A stretch of 7,067 nt of DNA from an uncultured Ectothiorhodospiraceae bacterium (GTDB taxonomy: Bacteria > Pseudomonadota > Gammaproteobacteria > UBA6429 > Thiohalophilaceae): assembly GCA_947259425.1 (NCBI GenBank), contig CAMYMO010000427.1, forward strand, positions 1 through 7,067. The letters run 5' to 3'. A model generated the notes under the pieces. The model saw only the letters and a list, made by a program, of their open reading frames with translations. It searched no databases and was not told where the DNA came from. Every line of letters begins with the position of its first letter. The stretch's first letter is position 1. The translations under genes were made by a program, and so were the position numbers. Shown here in pieces: positions 1-6,780 of this stretch.

Positions 1-392
1 AGACCAATCAGACAATTTTTTGCCAAGCCAACCGTAAAAGCCTTCGGTGGTGGATTAATATTCTTGCTGGTTAACCACGCATTCTTATCCGTGACAAAAT
101 CCCCAGTCAATTCCTCTTCGTGTTGAACATGCGCATAGGCCATATCCATCAGTGCCGATGTCTGCATGCTGGAATAAGGTGACAAGATAAGCACGGCAAA
201 AATAAAATTCGCCGCGACCGATAGGGCCAGCCCTTTACGCCAACGTCGATGCGAGGCATTCGTCTGCTCGGCGTTGATCTGTTCCGAAAAATTTTTCTGC
301 AATTTGGTTTGCAGCGTTGGCGGTACCTCAGGCTTGCTGAGCAAACCATGTAATTGGTTATCGCTTAACGAACTATTTTTTTCATCGTTCAT
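1..392 (-). CDS. Anti-sigma factor, DUF3379-like, membrane-anchored (3' end outside window)
   Basis: The reading frame starts at ATG 392 and stays open for 130 codons to the left edge, so the C-terminus is missing. Residues 1-52 are hydrophilic and probably cytoplasmic, where they would bind the sigma factor. One hydrophobic segment covers about residues 54-71, just after the basic stretch HRRWRK. The outer part contains AYAHVQHEEEL (about 85-95) and KNCLIG (about 125-130), which resemble the conserved parts of DUF3379 proteins found beside ECF sigma genes in gammaproteobacteria. The start overlaps the sigma gene by 11 bp, so translation is probably coupled; AGGA lies 10 nt upstream. Gene order, the single membrane segment and length support an anti-sigma role. 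The DUF3379 assignment is by remembered pattern, not a search. Confidence 0.75.
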   Translation of the reverse strand, partial: MNDEKNSSLSDNQLHGLLSKPEVPPTLQTKLQKNFSEQINAEQTNASHRRWRKGLALSVAANFIFAVLILSPYSSMQTSALMDMAYAHVQHEEELTGDFVTDKNAWLTSKNINPPPKAFTVGLAKNCLIG

Positions 393-981
393 TGTTATAG
401 GGTCCTGTCTTCAGATTTATAACCTGGGCATTCGACGAAGTCGATAAAGTTTGGGAAATCGGTGAAGATTGCTTTTCGGGTTCGGCCTGATTGAGTGCCG
501 TATCCAGTGCGGTACGTGCCCGTGATAAACGGCTCATCACCGTTCCCGCCGGGATCTCCAGCAGCTCGCTGATTTCCTGGTAGGATAACCCATGCAAACC
601 GTGCATCAATATTATATCGCGGTGTCCCGTTGATATCTTCTGCATGGCTTTTGCCAGATCCAGCATTTTACTTTGATCATCGTCCACGGCGGTTTCGGGA
701 AAGCTAGAAAAATCATCCACCGTGCAGGTGACGTTATTCGCACGTTGTTCGTACTCGCGGTACACCATACGACGTAAAATGGTTAATAACCACGAAAACA
801 CTTTTGCCTCATCCTTTAACGACTTACGCGACTTCCAGGCCTGGAAATAGGCTTCTTGTACACAATCTTCCGCGACATCGCTGCGGCTCGTCATCCATAA
901 GGCGTGTCGATACAAGGCAGCATGATGTTCCTGTATCCAGTCATCAAACTGCTGTCTGTCACGCTTTAGCAAATGGGGCAT
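382..981 (-). CDS. RNA polymerase sigma factor, ECF (sigma-70) family
   Basis: This 199-residue protein would direct RNA polymerase to a dedicated promoter set when its anti-sigma factor releases it. Region 2 covers about residues 12-82, with the typical DVAEDCVQEAYFQAWK helix (35-50) and FSWLLTILRR (62-71). Region 4 covers about 108-162; its helix-turn-helix reads LSYQEISELLEIPAGTVMSRLSRAR. An acidic linker at 88-105 separates them. The tail after 165 is rich in Ser, Gln and Thr and is longer than in minimal ECF sigmas. ATG 981 is preceded by GGAG at 8 nt spacing. The anti-sigma gene overlaps its 3' end, and an RpoE-like promoter lies upstream, so autoregulation is likely. The family is clear; the regulon and inducing signal cannot be read from the sequence. 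Confidence 0.93.
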   Translation of the reverse strand: MPHLLKRDRQQFDDWIQEHHAALYRHALWMTSRSDVAEDCVQEAYFQAWKSRKSLKDEAKVFSWLLTILRRMVYREYEQRANNVTCTVDDFSSFPETAVDDDQSKMLDLAKAMQKISTGHRDIILMHGLHGLSYQEISELLEIPAGTVMSRLSRARTALDTALNQAEPEKQSSPISQTLSTSSNAQVINLKTGPYNNER

Positions 982-1037
982 ATTCCGGTCTCCACCTTAA
1001 TCAGGCAATTTTGTCTTTACCTGACAACAGTGTGCCG

Positions 1038-1065
1038 TTTGAGGGGTTTTATTCCCTATCGTTCA
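1038..1065 (-). promoter_or_regulatory. Candidate RpoE/ECF-type promoter of the sigma gene
   Basis: On the minus strand TGAACGA (1065-1059) is followed by exactly 16 bases and then TCAAA (1042-1038). This matches the E. coli RpoE pattern of a GAAC-containing -35 element and a TCnAA-like -10 element at 16-17 bp. The predicted transcript would start near 1031, leaving a leader of about 50 nt before the sigma start codon. An ECF sigma gene transcribed from its own type of promoter is common. The call rests on one site with no second regulon member in the window. Confidence 0.55.
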
Positions 1066-1213
1066 TCTTTTTTTGAAATAATCTGGTTTTGTACTGGATT
1101 TGTATTGTGATCAGCAAGGGCGATTCGTCGCTAAAGAAATGGGATTGGAAAATTAGACGCCATGCCGATACCGATTCGCCGAATAAGCTCAAACAATACT
1201 GTAGGATCATCGA

Positions 1214-1297
1214 AATTTGGGGTCAAAGTAAAAACTTTATGATAATTTCCTTAACTAACCCTATGAATCCGTGATTTTTTACTCTGAACCCCAAATT
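1214..1297. repeat. 84-bp inverted-repeat element, MITE-like or Y1-transposase-associated remnant
   Basis: The left arm (1214-1234) and right arm (1276-1297) are near-perfect inverted copies: AATTTGGGGT, then CA, then AGTAAAAA are shared, with one mismatch and one inserted base. They enclose a 41-nt AT-rich centre. From memory, the motif GGGGTCAGAGTAAAA in inverted pairs is common in intergenic DNA of environmental gammaproteobacteria, often beside Y1 (IS200-like/RAYT) transposases; the right arm differs from it by one extra T. The element begins three bases after the stop codon of the Sel1-repeat gene. Its RNA could fold into a long hairpin and affect 3' ends, but the loop is too long for a standard terminator. 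Confidence 0.5.
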
Positions 1298-1299
1298 CT

Positions 1300-1761
1300 C
1301 TAACAACCAATCCCACCATCGGCATACTCAATATAGTTAAGCGCAATCTCGGCCTGTTTGTGACCTTTTGCACTGGCTTGCTCCAGTAATCGCATCGCAC
1401 GATCATCATCACCTGGAGTATATTCATTATCGAGATACATCATCGCACATTGAAACATCGCCTCGGGTAAGCCTTTTGTGGCGGCATAGTTTACATATTC
1501 AAATGCCAGTTGGTGTTCTTTTGCGGTTTTGGCCTGGCTCATTAAATCCAAGCCTTTTTGCAGTGCGACTTCGGGGGTTAATTTATACGTTGGTTTCGTT
1601 AACGCATCTTGTCGCGGGGCAAGTGCATATTGAGTATGTGTCTGGGCAAGCTGTCGCACTTCTCCTGCATGCACGGTCTGTACCGACGCAGCCAGTGTCA
1701 TCCCCAACGAAGTAGCAGAAACCCACCATCCTACTTTTCGTATAAATTGTTGATTCATCAT
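1300..1761 (-). CDS. Small exported Sel1-like repeat protein
   Basis: This is a 153-residue protein of unknown specific role. Residues 1-31 look like a Sec signal peptide: Lys/Arg near the start, a weakly hydrophobic core, and a VHA|GE cleavage site. After a linker, about residues 84-145 hold two Sel1-type helical repeats, marked by AFEYVNYAATKGLPEAM and AMRLLEQASAKGHKQAE. Such repeats usually form a solenoid for protein contacts. The frame is open further upstream to an ATG at 1854, but that would overlap the cupin gene by 64 bp and bury the signal peptide. The ATG at 1761 has GGAGAA 5 nt upstream and restores a normal signal peptide (a second ATG follows at 1758). The gene starts 29 bp after the cupin stop, so the two are probably co-transcribed. 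The mature protein ends in GIGC. Confidence 0.78.
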   Translation of the reverse strand: MMNQQFIRKVGWWVSATSLGMTLAASVQTVHAGEVRQLAQTHTQYALAPRQDALTKPTYKLTPEVALQKGLDLMSQAKTAKEHQLAFEYVNYAATKGLPEAMFQCAMMYLDNEYTPGDDDRAMRLLEQASAKGHKQAEIALNYIEYADGGIGC

Positions 1762-1790
1762 TGTTCTTCTCCAAAATGTTCTAAAATTTT

Positions 1791-2444
1791 TCAATGCCCA
1801 AAATTGTTGCGTATCTTTACTCGCTTGGTACTCAAGCTTTGCCCGGGTAACCATTGTTTCGTTTCTAATGGGAAATAGTAGGCCTGTTCTTCCCGTCTTA
1901 TCGGTGGCAGGTGCACTGCCAGGATATGGGCCATCGGGGTCATCGCCTCGATGCTATGTAAATTACTCTGGCTTTGCTCAAACACACTAAATTGCTGTTG
2001 CCCAAGTTCCTCAATACTATCTAAGTTAATTTGCGCAACACCATTCGCGGGATTTAACTCGGCAATACTGGCTTGCCGAACCTGTGCGCGACCGCTTAAT
2101 ACAACAGATAGTCCATGAGAACCCGGGTGATCATGTAATGGCATGGCCTGCCCCTGGTAAACCGCGATTAAGGCAATGTGGCTAATCGCATTTTCATGTA
2201 GTGTGCTCCACCAGCCTGGCCGGGTTGGATCACTCGATTGGGGGCAGCGTGCGATCGCCTGTTGTAAAACAGCATCATTGACTAACCCTGGATACATCGC
2301 TTTAACCAGTCGCGCCAGTGCGGCTTGTCGATCCTGCGCATGATCAGCATGATGTTCGTATATGGCCTGAATGCCATCGACGAACTCTGCCCAGATATCT
2401 TCATCCCAAACATCGGTTATCAGTTGTTGTGCTGCTTCGCTCAC
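1791..2444 (-). CDS. Cupin protein related to ADO/PCO thiol dioxygenases
   Basis: This 217-residue protein resembles the 2-aminoethanethiol (cysteamine) dioxygenase / plant cysteine oxidase family (PF07847), non-haem iron enzymes that add O2 to a thiol to give a sulfinate. The motif MPLHDHPGSHGLSVVLSG (101-118) closely resembles the family's HDHPGMHG...KVL.G signature. H104, H106 and H163 (in NLHSIEA) are the expected three iron ligands. The later stretch HLPPIRREEQAYYFP (178-192) matches the family's PPY...YY ending. There is no signal peptide, so it is probably cytoplasmic. Start: GTG at 2444, preceded by AAGGAG (2455-2450) at about 5 nt. It leads a probable two-gene operon with the Sel1-repeat protein, with a CRP-type site upstream. 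The substrate cannot be inferred: cysteamine, cysteine, mercaptopropionate or a peptide N-terminal Cys are all possible. Confidence 0.8.
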   Translation of the reverse strand: MSEAAQQLITDVWDEDIWAEFVDGIQAIYEHHADHAQDRQAALARLVKAMYPGLVNDAVLQQAIARCPQSSDPTRPGWWSTLHENAISHIALIAVYQGQAMPLHDHPGSHGLSVVLSGRAQVRQASIAELNPANGVAQINLDSIEELGQQQFSVFEQSQSNLHSIEAMTPMAHILAVHLPPIRREEQAYYFPLETKQWLPGQSLSTKRVKIRNNFGH

Positions 2445-2770
2445 CGTTGCTCCTTAAAAAGCTTGACTCGTTTCTTTGTCGAACCCGTGCCTAATACCAC
2501 TAATTTCACAGGGTAAATAAGGATATCCTAATATGCAGTTAATTAATCCCTTGAAGATTGTGAGGAAGATCACATTTTGACGGGGAATGAGCGTAAGTTG
2601 TTGTATTAAATGTCTTTTTTCGTTTTGATAAACACGTCTGGCTGGCCACTAAGCACCGTTTTTGAAAGACGGATATAAGTACTACACGCAAAATTTAGCC
2701 GAGAGCCTGGTGGTTGATGAGTTTGCGCTGATGCAGCGCCGTTGTTTTATTGCTCGTCACGGACAGGCCG
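2445..2770. other. Intergenic region between the cupin and the kinase genes
   Basis: This 326-bp region contains the cupin ribosome-binding site (2450-2455), the CRP-type site (2559-2574) and the protein-like fragment starting at 2653. A short hairpin GCGCTG-atg-CAGCGC lies around 2728-2742 and is followed by a T-rich stretch on the plus strand. It is weak, and it faces the wrong way to terminate the kinase transcript. No strong terminator is visible after the kinase. Confidence 0.55.
2559..2574. promoter_or_regulatory. CRP (cAMP receptor protein)-type operator
   Basis: The sequence is TGTGA-GGAAGA-TCACA, a perfect copy of the CRP half-sites with the canonical 6-bp spacer. The flank ATTTT on the right side extends the match to the full consensus. 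It is centred about 122 bp upstream of the cupin GTG start. A weak TTAACT-N17-TATTTA pair on the minus strand (2542-2514) would put the site near -60, close to a class I activator position. The kinase gene ends upstream, so the cupin operon is the only plausible target in the window. Confidence 0.7.
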
Positions 2771-2796
2771 CTAGGCAACCTGGCTGTCATTACTGA
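2653..2796 (+). pseudogene. Possible remnant of an unidentified coding sequence
   Basis: A plus-strand frame runs from after a stop at 2650 to TGA at 2794, 47 codons with no ATG near its beginning and no ribosome-binding site. The middle translates to FLKDGYKYYTQ then NLAESLVVDEFALMQRRCFI, which has the balance of a real protein (amphipathic, Leu/Val/Glu/Arg rich) rather than a random frame. I do not recognise the family. The last 26 bases overlap the 3' end of the kinase gene on the opposite strand, so the final residues are not part of any old gene. It may be the C-terminal scrap of a deleted or displaced gene. Chance remains a real alternative. Confidence 0.25.
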
Positions 2797-5044
2797 AGTT
2801 ATGCATGAATTCCTGCAACACAGAATGATTAATCGGTTTCGATATAAAATGATTCATGCCGGCTTCAAAACAGCGGTCCTGATCTTCTTTCAACACATTC
2901 GCTGTCATCGCAACGATGCAGACCGAGTGCCCGTTATCGAGTTGGCGGATTTTTTTACTGGCCTGAATGCCGTCCATCACCGGCATTTGCATATCCATAA
3001 AGATCAAATCGTATTGTTGCTGCTCGACCATTTCAACCGCAATCGCACCATTTTCGGCCACGTCACATTGGTAGCCGAATTTCTCCAGCATCATAGTGGC
3101 AATGGTAATATTGATCGCATTGTCTTCTACGAGCAGTATTTTGATATTTTTTGCATTAATCGGGACTTCAGTTTCGATAACCTGCGCCTCCGGTTTTTCA
3201 CCCAATTCGAATTCAACTGAAAATTCGAATGTCGAACCTTTGCCAAGCTCGCTTGTTATTTTAATTTTAGAATCCATCAATTCGGCTAACTTTGATGATA
3301 TCACCAGACCCAATCCCGTTCCGCCAAACTTCCTGGTGATTGAGGTATCGGCCTGACTAAATGCCTTGAATAAGTTTTTCTGCGCAGCTTCAGTAATACC
3401 GATTCCGGTATCTTCGATTTTAAACTTAATCGTGCAAAAATCTGCAGACACTCTCTCGCATTCTAATCTCAGTGTCACCGAACCTTGTTCGGTAAATTTA
3501 ATCGCATTACTTAACAGGTTAATTAAAATTTGTTTTAAGCGAGTAATGTCACCAACAATGAAATCAGGATATTCATTATCCTTTATCTCACATTGATAAG
3601 TAATATTATTCTCATTAGCCATGTTGGTAAAGATAAAGGACAGGTCATTTAACAGATCGACCAGTGAGAAGGATTCCATTTCCAGTTTTATTTTTCCTGA
3701 CTCGGCTTTGCTCAAATCCAGGATGTCATTCAAAATGGTCATCAAACTATCGCCTGATGATGAAATAGTATTAACCATATCTTCCTGTTCGGCAGATAGT
3801 TGTGTACCTTTTAATAAACTGACCATACCAATTACACCGTTCATGGGTGTTCTGATTTCATGACTCATATTGGCAAGAAACTCAGTTTTGACTCGCGTTA
3901 ACTCCTCAGCGTTTAACTTGGCCTTCTTTAATCTGCTGCTCATGTCCTTAAATGTATTCGCGGCAATCGCCAATTGTCCAATTTCATCTTTTCGATTGAG
4001 TCCGGGAATATCCTGGGTGTAATCACCTTTGATCAGTAAAGTAAATGTATCCGCAATGCCCTTGATGCCCCTCGAAATACTGTAGTTATAAATAAAGGCA
4101 ATTAGCATAATAAACGGAATGGATAAGAATAAGACCAGTTTGATAATTTTTTCGTTATTGGTGACTTCCAGTTTACTCTGCGACGAGATCCCATCAAGAA
4201 TGACTAGTGTACGTTCACGCAATTGATTCGCCAGCGTGGTAAACTCCAACGCCTCTCCGGCCATCACCACGTTAACTAAAGACAGATAGATACGATTTGC
4301 CTGCACCGCCTGATCAAAAGTGTAACGATAGCGGTTAATTAAATTAATAAAATCCTGATTATTAAAGTTTTTCTCGTTTTTCAAACGCGGCGACAGCTGT
4401 TGATTCAGACTAATGATCTTATCCAATTTGTTGTACACACTTTTTTTAATTTTATATTGTCTGCTTTTAATAAAGGAGTCGGCATCGAGGTTGGCTTCCA
4501 ACCAATATTGTAAAATGGATTGACTTATTGATGTGGTTTCTAATTCATTTTTTTCTTTTGAGAATTCGATAATGGATTTTAGATATTCGGTCCCGGTTTT
4601 CCGGATTTCGGGCAATTTAACCTTTAGTAGATCCTGCTTAAACTCATAACGATTTTTTAGAGAATTGATATTGTCACCATAACGATTGACAACACCAACC
4701 ATATTCTGGATTAATGCCTTGCTATCCGGATCGGTTGTTTCTTCATCGACTTTGGTCAGGTTATTGCTGATCAATTGATAGGTCGATAGCATTTTTTTAA
4801 AAATTGATTCACTGCCACCCCGTCCATAGACCAAGGCCATGCGCTGTAATTCGAGAATATCTTTATTGATGTCCAGCACTAATACGGTTTTTTCAGAGAG
4901 CGCCGACAAATCCGCTACAGATTTATCCAGATATTCAATTTTACCGGAAATAAAAATCGATAAGGAAATAAAAAGCATTATCACCAAGACGAAGCCAAGG
5001 GTGATTTTAATCCCGATTTTAAGATTATTAAAGAATGCGAACAT
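2771..5044 (-). CDS. Hybrid sensor histidine kinase (TM-sensor-TM-HAMP-HisKA-HATPase-REC)
   Basis: This 757-residue inner-membrane kinase has TM1 at about 11-33, a mostly helical periplasmic region at 34-300, TM2 at about 301-320 and HAMP at 321-375 (DEIG at 353-356). The HisKA domain has the phospho-accepting H395 in MSHEIRTPMNGV. The ATPase has N-box N513, G1 box DTGIGI (545-550) and G2 box GGTGLGL (574-580). The C-terminal receiver (about 634-750) has E640/D641, phospho-acceptor D684 in FMDMQMP, T714 and K736. All catalytic residues are present. There is no Hpt domain, so phosphate must pass to a separate protein. The long helical sensor resembles TorS in layout, though sequence identity was not tested. 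It begins 18 bp after the binding-protein gene. No clear Shine-Dalgarno precedes ATG 5044, which suggests translational coupling or a weak start. The output regulator is not in the window. Confidence 0.93.
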   Translation of the reverse strand: MFAFFNNLKIGIKITLGFVLVIMLFISLSIFISGKIEYLDKSVADLSALSEKTVLVLDINKDILELQRMALVYGRGGSESIFKKMLSTYQLISNNLTKVDEETTDPDSKALIQNMVGVVNRYGDNINSLKNRYEFKQDLLKVKLPEIRKTGTEYLKSIIEFSKEKNELETTSISQSILQYWLEANLDADSFIKSRQYKIKKSVYNKLDKIISLNQQLSPRLKNEKNFNNQDFINLINRYRYTFDQAVQANRIYLSLVNVVMAGEALEFTTLANQLRERTLVILDGISSQSKLEVTNNEKIIKLVLFLSIPFIMLIAFIYNYSISRGIKGIADTFTLLIKGDYTQDIPGLNRKDEIGQLAIAANTFKDMSSRLKKAKLNAEELTRVKTEFLANMSHEIRTPMNGVIGMVSLLKGTQLSAEQEDMVNTISSSGDSLMTILNDILDLSKAESGKIKLEMESFSLVDLLNDLSFIFTNMANENNITYQCEIKDNEYPDFIVGDITRLKQILINLLSNAIKFTEQGSVTLRLECERVSADFCTIKFKIEDTGIGITEAAQKNLFKAFSQADTSITRKFGGTGLGLVISSKLAELMDSKIKITSELGKGSTFEFSVEFELGEKPEAQVIETEVPINAKNIKILLVEDNAINITIATMMLEKFGYQCDVAENGAIAVEMVEQQQYDLIFMDMQMPVMDGIQASKKIRQLDNGHSVCIVAMTANVLKEDQDRCFEAGMNHFISKPINHSVLQEFMHNFSNDSQVA

Positions 5045-5062
5045 TAAACGATAACTTAGTTA

Positions 5063-6334
5063 TTACGAGCTTAAAAACTCGTACCATTTATCCAGGCTAT
5101 AGTCATAATTATCCATAACGGTATTCCAGACCGCTATTTGGCGAAAGCGCCTTGTATAACTACCACCATCACGAACCTCACCGGGTTTGACGGATACTCT
5201 TCCGTCGGTTCCTTTCAGTTCTGTTCTCGCTTCCTTGCCTAGATACCAGTAGTCCCACTCCGCTTTACTCATCAATTCTCTGGAGCGTTCCGGATTTGAA
5301 ATGTAATAACCCTGTCGCGCAATAAACGCGCCGGGATAACCGGACAACCACCAGTTCATATATTCATAGGCCGCATCTTTAACATAACCTGTCGTTTTCG
5401 CCGACAGGCACATTACACCATGCCAGGCACGATAGCCCTCTTTGGGTGACGCATAGGTGACCGGAATACCTTGTCCCTTGGATGCTGACACGCCTGGCGA
5501 GAACATGCTTTGAATTGAAATGCGGTTTGAAACCATATACTCGACAGACTGTGGTACTGATGTCCAGAAGCCAGCGAAATGTCCGTTTTGTTTTTTCTCG
5601 GTCAAAATCGAGAAGAGTTGATCGATCTCGGCAATGGTCATGTTACCGATGTTGGCAAACTTCATTAGACCACTTGCCTGCGCCGCTAACGCCGCATCGA
5701 AGATGCCGATGGTGGGTGCATTCACCAACGCGACCTTGCCTCGGTATTCATCATTCAATAACCAGGACCAACTTTCCGTTTCATAGGCGATGCCTTTGTT
5801 GATGACATTGGTGTTGTAACCAAAGGAATCGACATTATGTACATAAGGCATAAAACTGATTGTCTTGCCAGGGGTGGATCCTAATGATCCATCTGCTTGA
5901 ACGTAGAGTAATTTATTTGGTGCATCCCCTTTACCGACCCAGGCGTCATCCGTAATTTTGCCTTTTTTGGTTAAGGCATTTATTTCTGGCCAATTTTTTA
6001 TACGTTCAATTTCGATCGGCTGAATCGCGTGTGCCTGCCATAAAATGTTAATGCTATCCGACCACTGCTCATACAAATCAAATGACTGCGGGTTTGATGC
6101 TGCTTTTTGTAATACGGCGGCACTACCTTTTGGCTCAAACTCAAGATTAATCCCTAAATCTTTCATTGCCTGTTTTCTCAATTCTTCCTGCAACGTGACA
6201 TGGGTCCCCATGACGCGTACTGTCGGAATTTTTTTCGAAAACACCATCGGCGCTTTGACAAGTCCATAACCGGCAATCGATGCCTTTGTGACATTGATTA
6301 AAAACTTTCGTCGTGACAGCGTTTCCTTTGGCAT
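5063..6334 (-). CDS. Tat-exported periplasmic solute-binding protein, PotD-like (family 1)
   Basis: This 423-residue protein is a periplasmic binding protein of the spermidine/putrescine type. The N-terminus carries a twin-arginine signal, SRRKFL (7-12), followed by a modest hydrophobic core to about residue 30, so it should be exported folded. Family marks are VRVMGTHVTLQEEL at the start of the mature domain, SFGYNTNVI (170-178), and SWSWLLNDEYRGKVALVNAP (188-207), the usual closing-lobe motif. Aromatic residues (W91, W99, W257, W304) could line the pocket. There is no lipobox. ATG 6334 has AAAGG (6347-6343) at 8 nt spacing. No permease or ATPase gene lies beside it; instead a hybrid kinase follows at 18 bp, so a sensing role is likely in addition to, or in place of, transport. 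The ligand is unknown: polyamine, sugar, amine or metal chelate cannot be told apart by eye. Confidence 0.88.
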   Translation of the reverse strand: MPKETLSRRKFLINVTKASIAGYGLVKAPMVFSKKIPTVRVMGTHVTLQEELRKQAMKDLGINLEFEPKGSAAVLQKAASNPQSFDLYEQWSDSINILWQAHAIQPIEIERIKNWPEINALTKKGKITDDAWVGKGDAPNKLLYVQADGSLGSTPGKTISFMPYVHNVDSFGYNTNVINKGIAYETESWSWLLNDEYRGKVALVNAPTIGIFDAALAAQASGLMKFANIGNMTIAEIDQLFSILTEKKQNGHFAGFWTSVPQSVEYMVSNRISIQSMFSPGVSASKGQGIPVTYASPKEGYRAWHGVMCLSAKTTGYVKDAAYEYMNWWLSGYPGAFIARQGYYISNPERSRELMSKAEWDYWYLGKEARTELKGTDGRVSVKPGEVRDGGSYTRRFRQIAVWNTVMDNYDYSLDKWYEFLSS

Positions 6335-6439
6335 AAACCTAACCTTTTGATTCCTTTTAAAATCTTATTTACCCACATCAACCTGAGATCCAACGGACAT
6401 CGTGTTGAAAAATCGAACCGGCACGTTACCAGTGACTCT

Positions 6440-6467
6440 ATTAAATAGCGGCAACCAGCCCCGACAA
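6440..6467 (-). promoter_or_regulatory. Weak sigma-70 promoter candidate for the binding protein-kinase operon
   Basis: On the minus strand TTGTCG (6467-6462) is followed by 16 bases and TTTAAT (6445-6440), matching 4 of 6 and 5 of 6 consensus positions. It would leave a leader of about 100 nt before the ATG at 6334. This is the best pair I found by eye; it is a candidate only. Confidence 0.3.
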
Positions 6468-6672
6468 TTTAACTTACATATAATACGGGAATTATCCTGA
6501 AAGGTTGATATCAAGGGGGTAAATGCCGGGTTTGGTTGACTAAATCCTTGCACAGCCGATTGATCGGAACATAGTTCAAATGCCACCCCTGCCAGTAGCA
6601 CCATTGGCGTAGTTAACTAAACGGCCCTGGCAACGCCCGATACAGGGGGGCCCATTGCGATGTCACTATTTA

Positions 6673-6678
6673 TATAAT
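6673..6678 (+). promoter_or_regulatory. Perfect TATAAT -10 element upstream of the lipoprotein gene
   Basis: TATAAT occurs here in the plus orientation, about 103 bp before the lipoprotein ATG. No good -35 hexamer is found 16-18 bp upstream, where the sequence is G/C-rich (around 6649-6656). The promoter would therefore need an activator or be fortuitous. Confidence 0.35.
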
Positions 6679-6780
6679 GATCAATATGGATCGACGAATT
6701 CAGTTGTTCAGCTGTATCTGGATTTTGAGCAATCAGGGCAAATCTTCGCGGCTAAACCGGTTAGATGGGAGGAGCAAAAC

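Larger units (their letters stand above)
982..1299. other. Intergenic region between the sigma gene and the Sel1-repeat gene
   Basis: This 318-bp stretch has no convincing gene. The part near 982-1065 holds the sigma ribosome-binding site (ctcc at 990-993 on plus) and the ECF-like promoter. The part at 1214-1297 is the inverted-repeat element described separately. In 1066-1213 I see no clear signal. A 61-codon plus-strand frame here lacks a ribosome-binding site and protein-like features. Confidence 0.6.
6335..6780. other. Intergenic region between divergent binding-protein and lipoprotein genes
   Basis: This 446-bp region probably holds both divergent promoters. Besides the two promoter candidates, it has a 10-bp palindrome TTGATATCAA at 6505-6514 and a G/C-rich stem-like stretch near 6623-6653 (GGCCCTG ... 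CAGGGGGGCC). A minus-strand frame of 79 codons (6604-6365) has no ribosome-binding site or recognisable motif, and I do not treat it as a gene. No riboswitch or RNA gene was recognised. Confidence 0.5.

Noticed and set aside
1089..1274. Plus-strand 61-codon frame in the sigma/Sel1 intergenic region
   Set aside because: No ribosome-binding site; it runs into the inverted-repeat element and shows no protein motif.
1214..1297. Rho-independent terminator of the cupin/Sel1 operon
   Set aside because: The stem is long, but the 41-nt loop and the lack of a T-run directly after the second arm do not fit a standard terminator; a mobile-element remnant fits better.
1762..1854. N-terminal extension of the Sel1-repeat protein to an ATG at 1854
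   Set aside because: It would overlap the cupin gene by 64 bp and place 31 residues in front of a normal signal peptide; the ATG at 1761 has its own ribosome-binding site.
2728..2750. Short hairpin followed by T-rich sequence as a terminator
   Set aside because: The T-rich side is on the plus strand, where no confirmed gene ends; it is not in the right orientation for the kinase transcript.
2750..3220. Plus-strand 156-codon frame opposite the kinase receiver domain
   Set aside because: It is the antisense shadow of a clear receiver domain with all conserved residues; its own His-rich translation matches nothing known to me.
6365..6604. Minus-strand 79-codon frame upstream of the binding-protein gene
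   Set aside because: It has no ribosome-binding site, no recognisable domain, and lies where the operon promoter should be.
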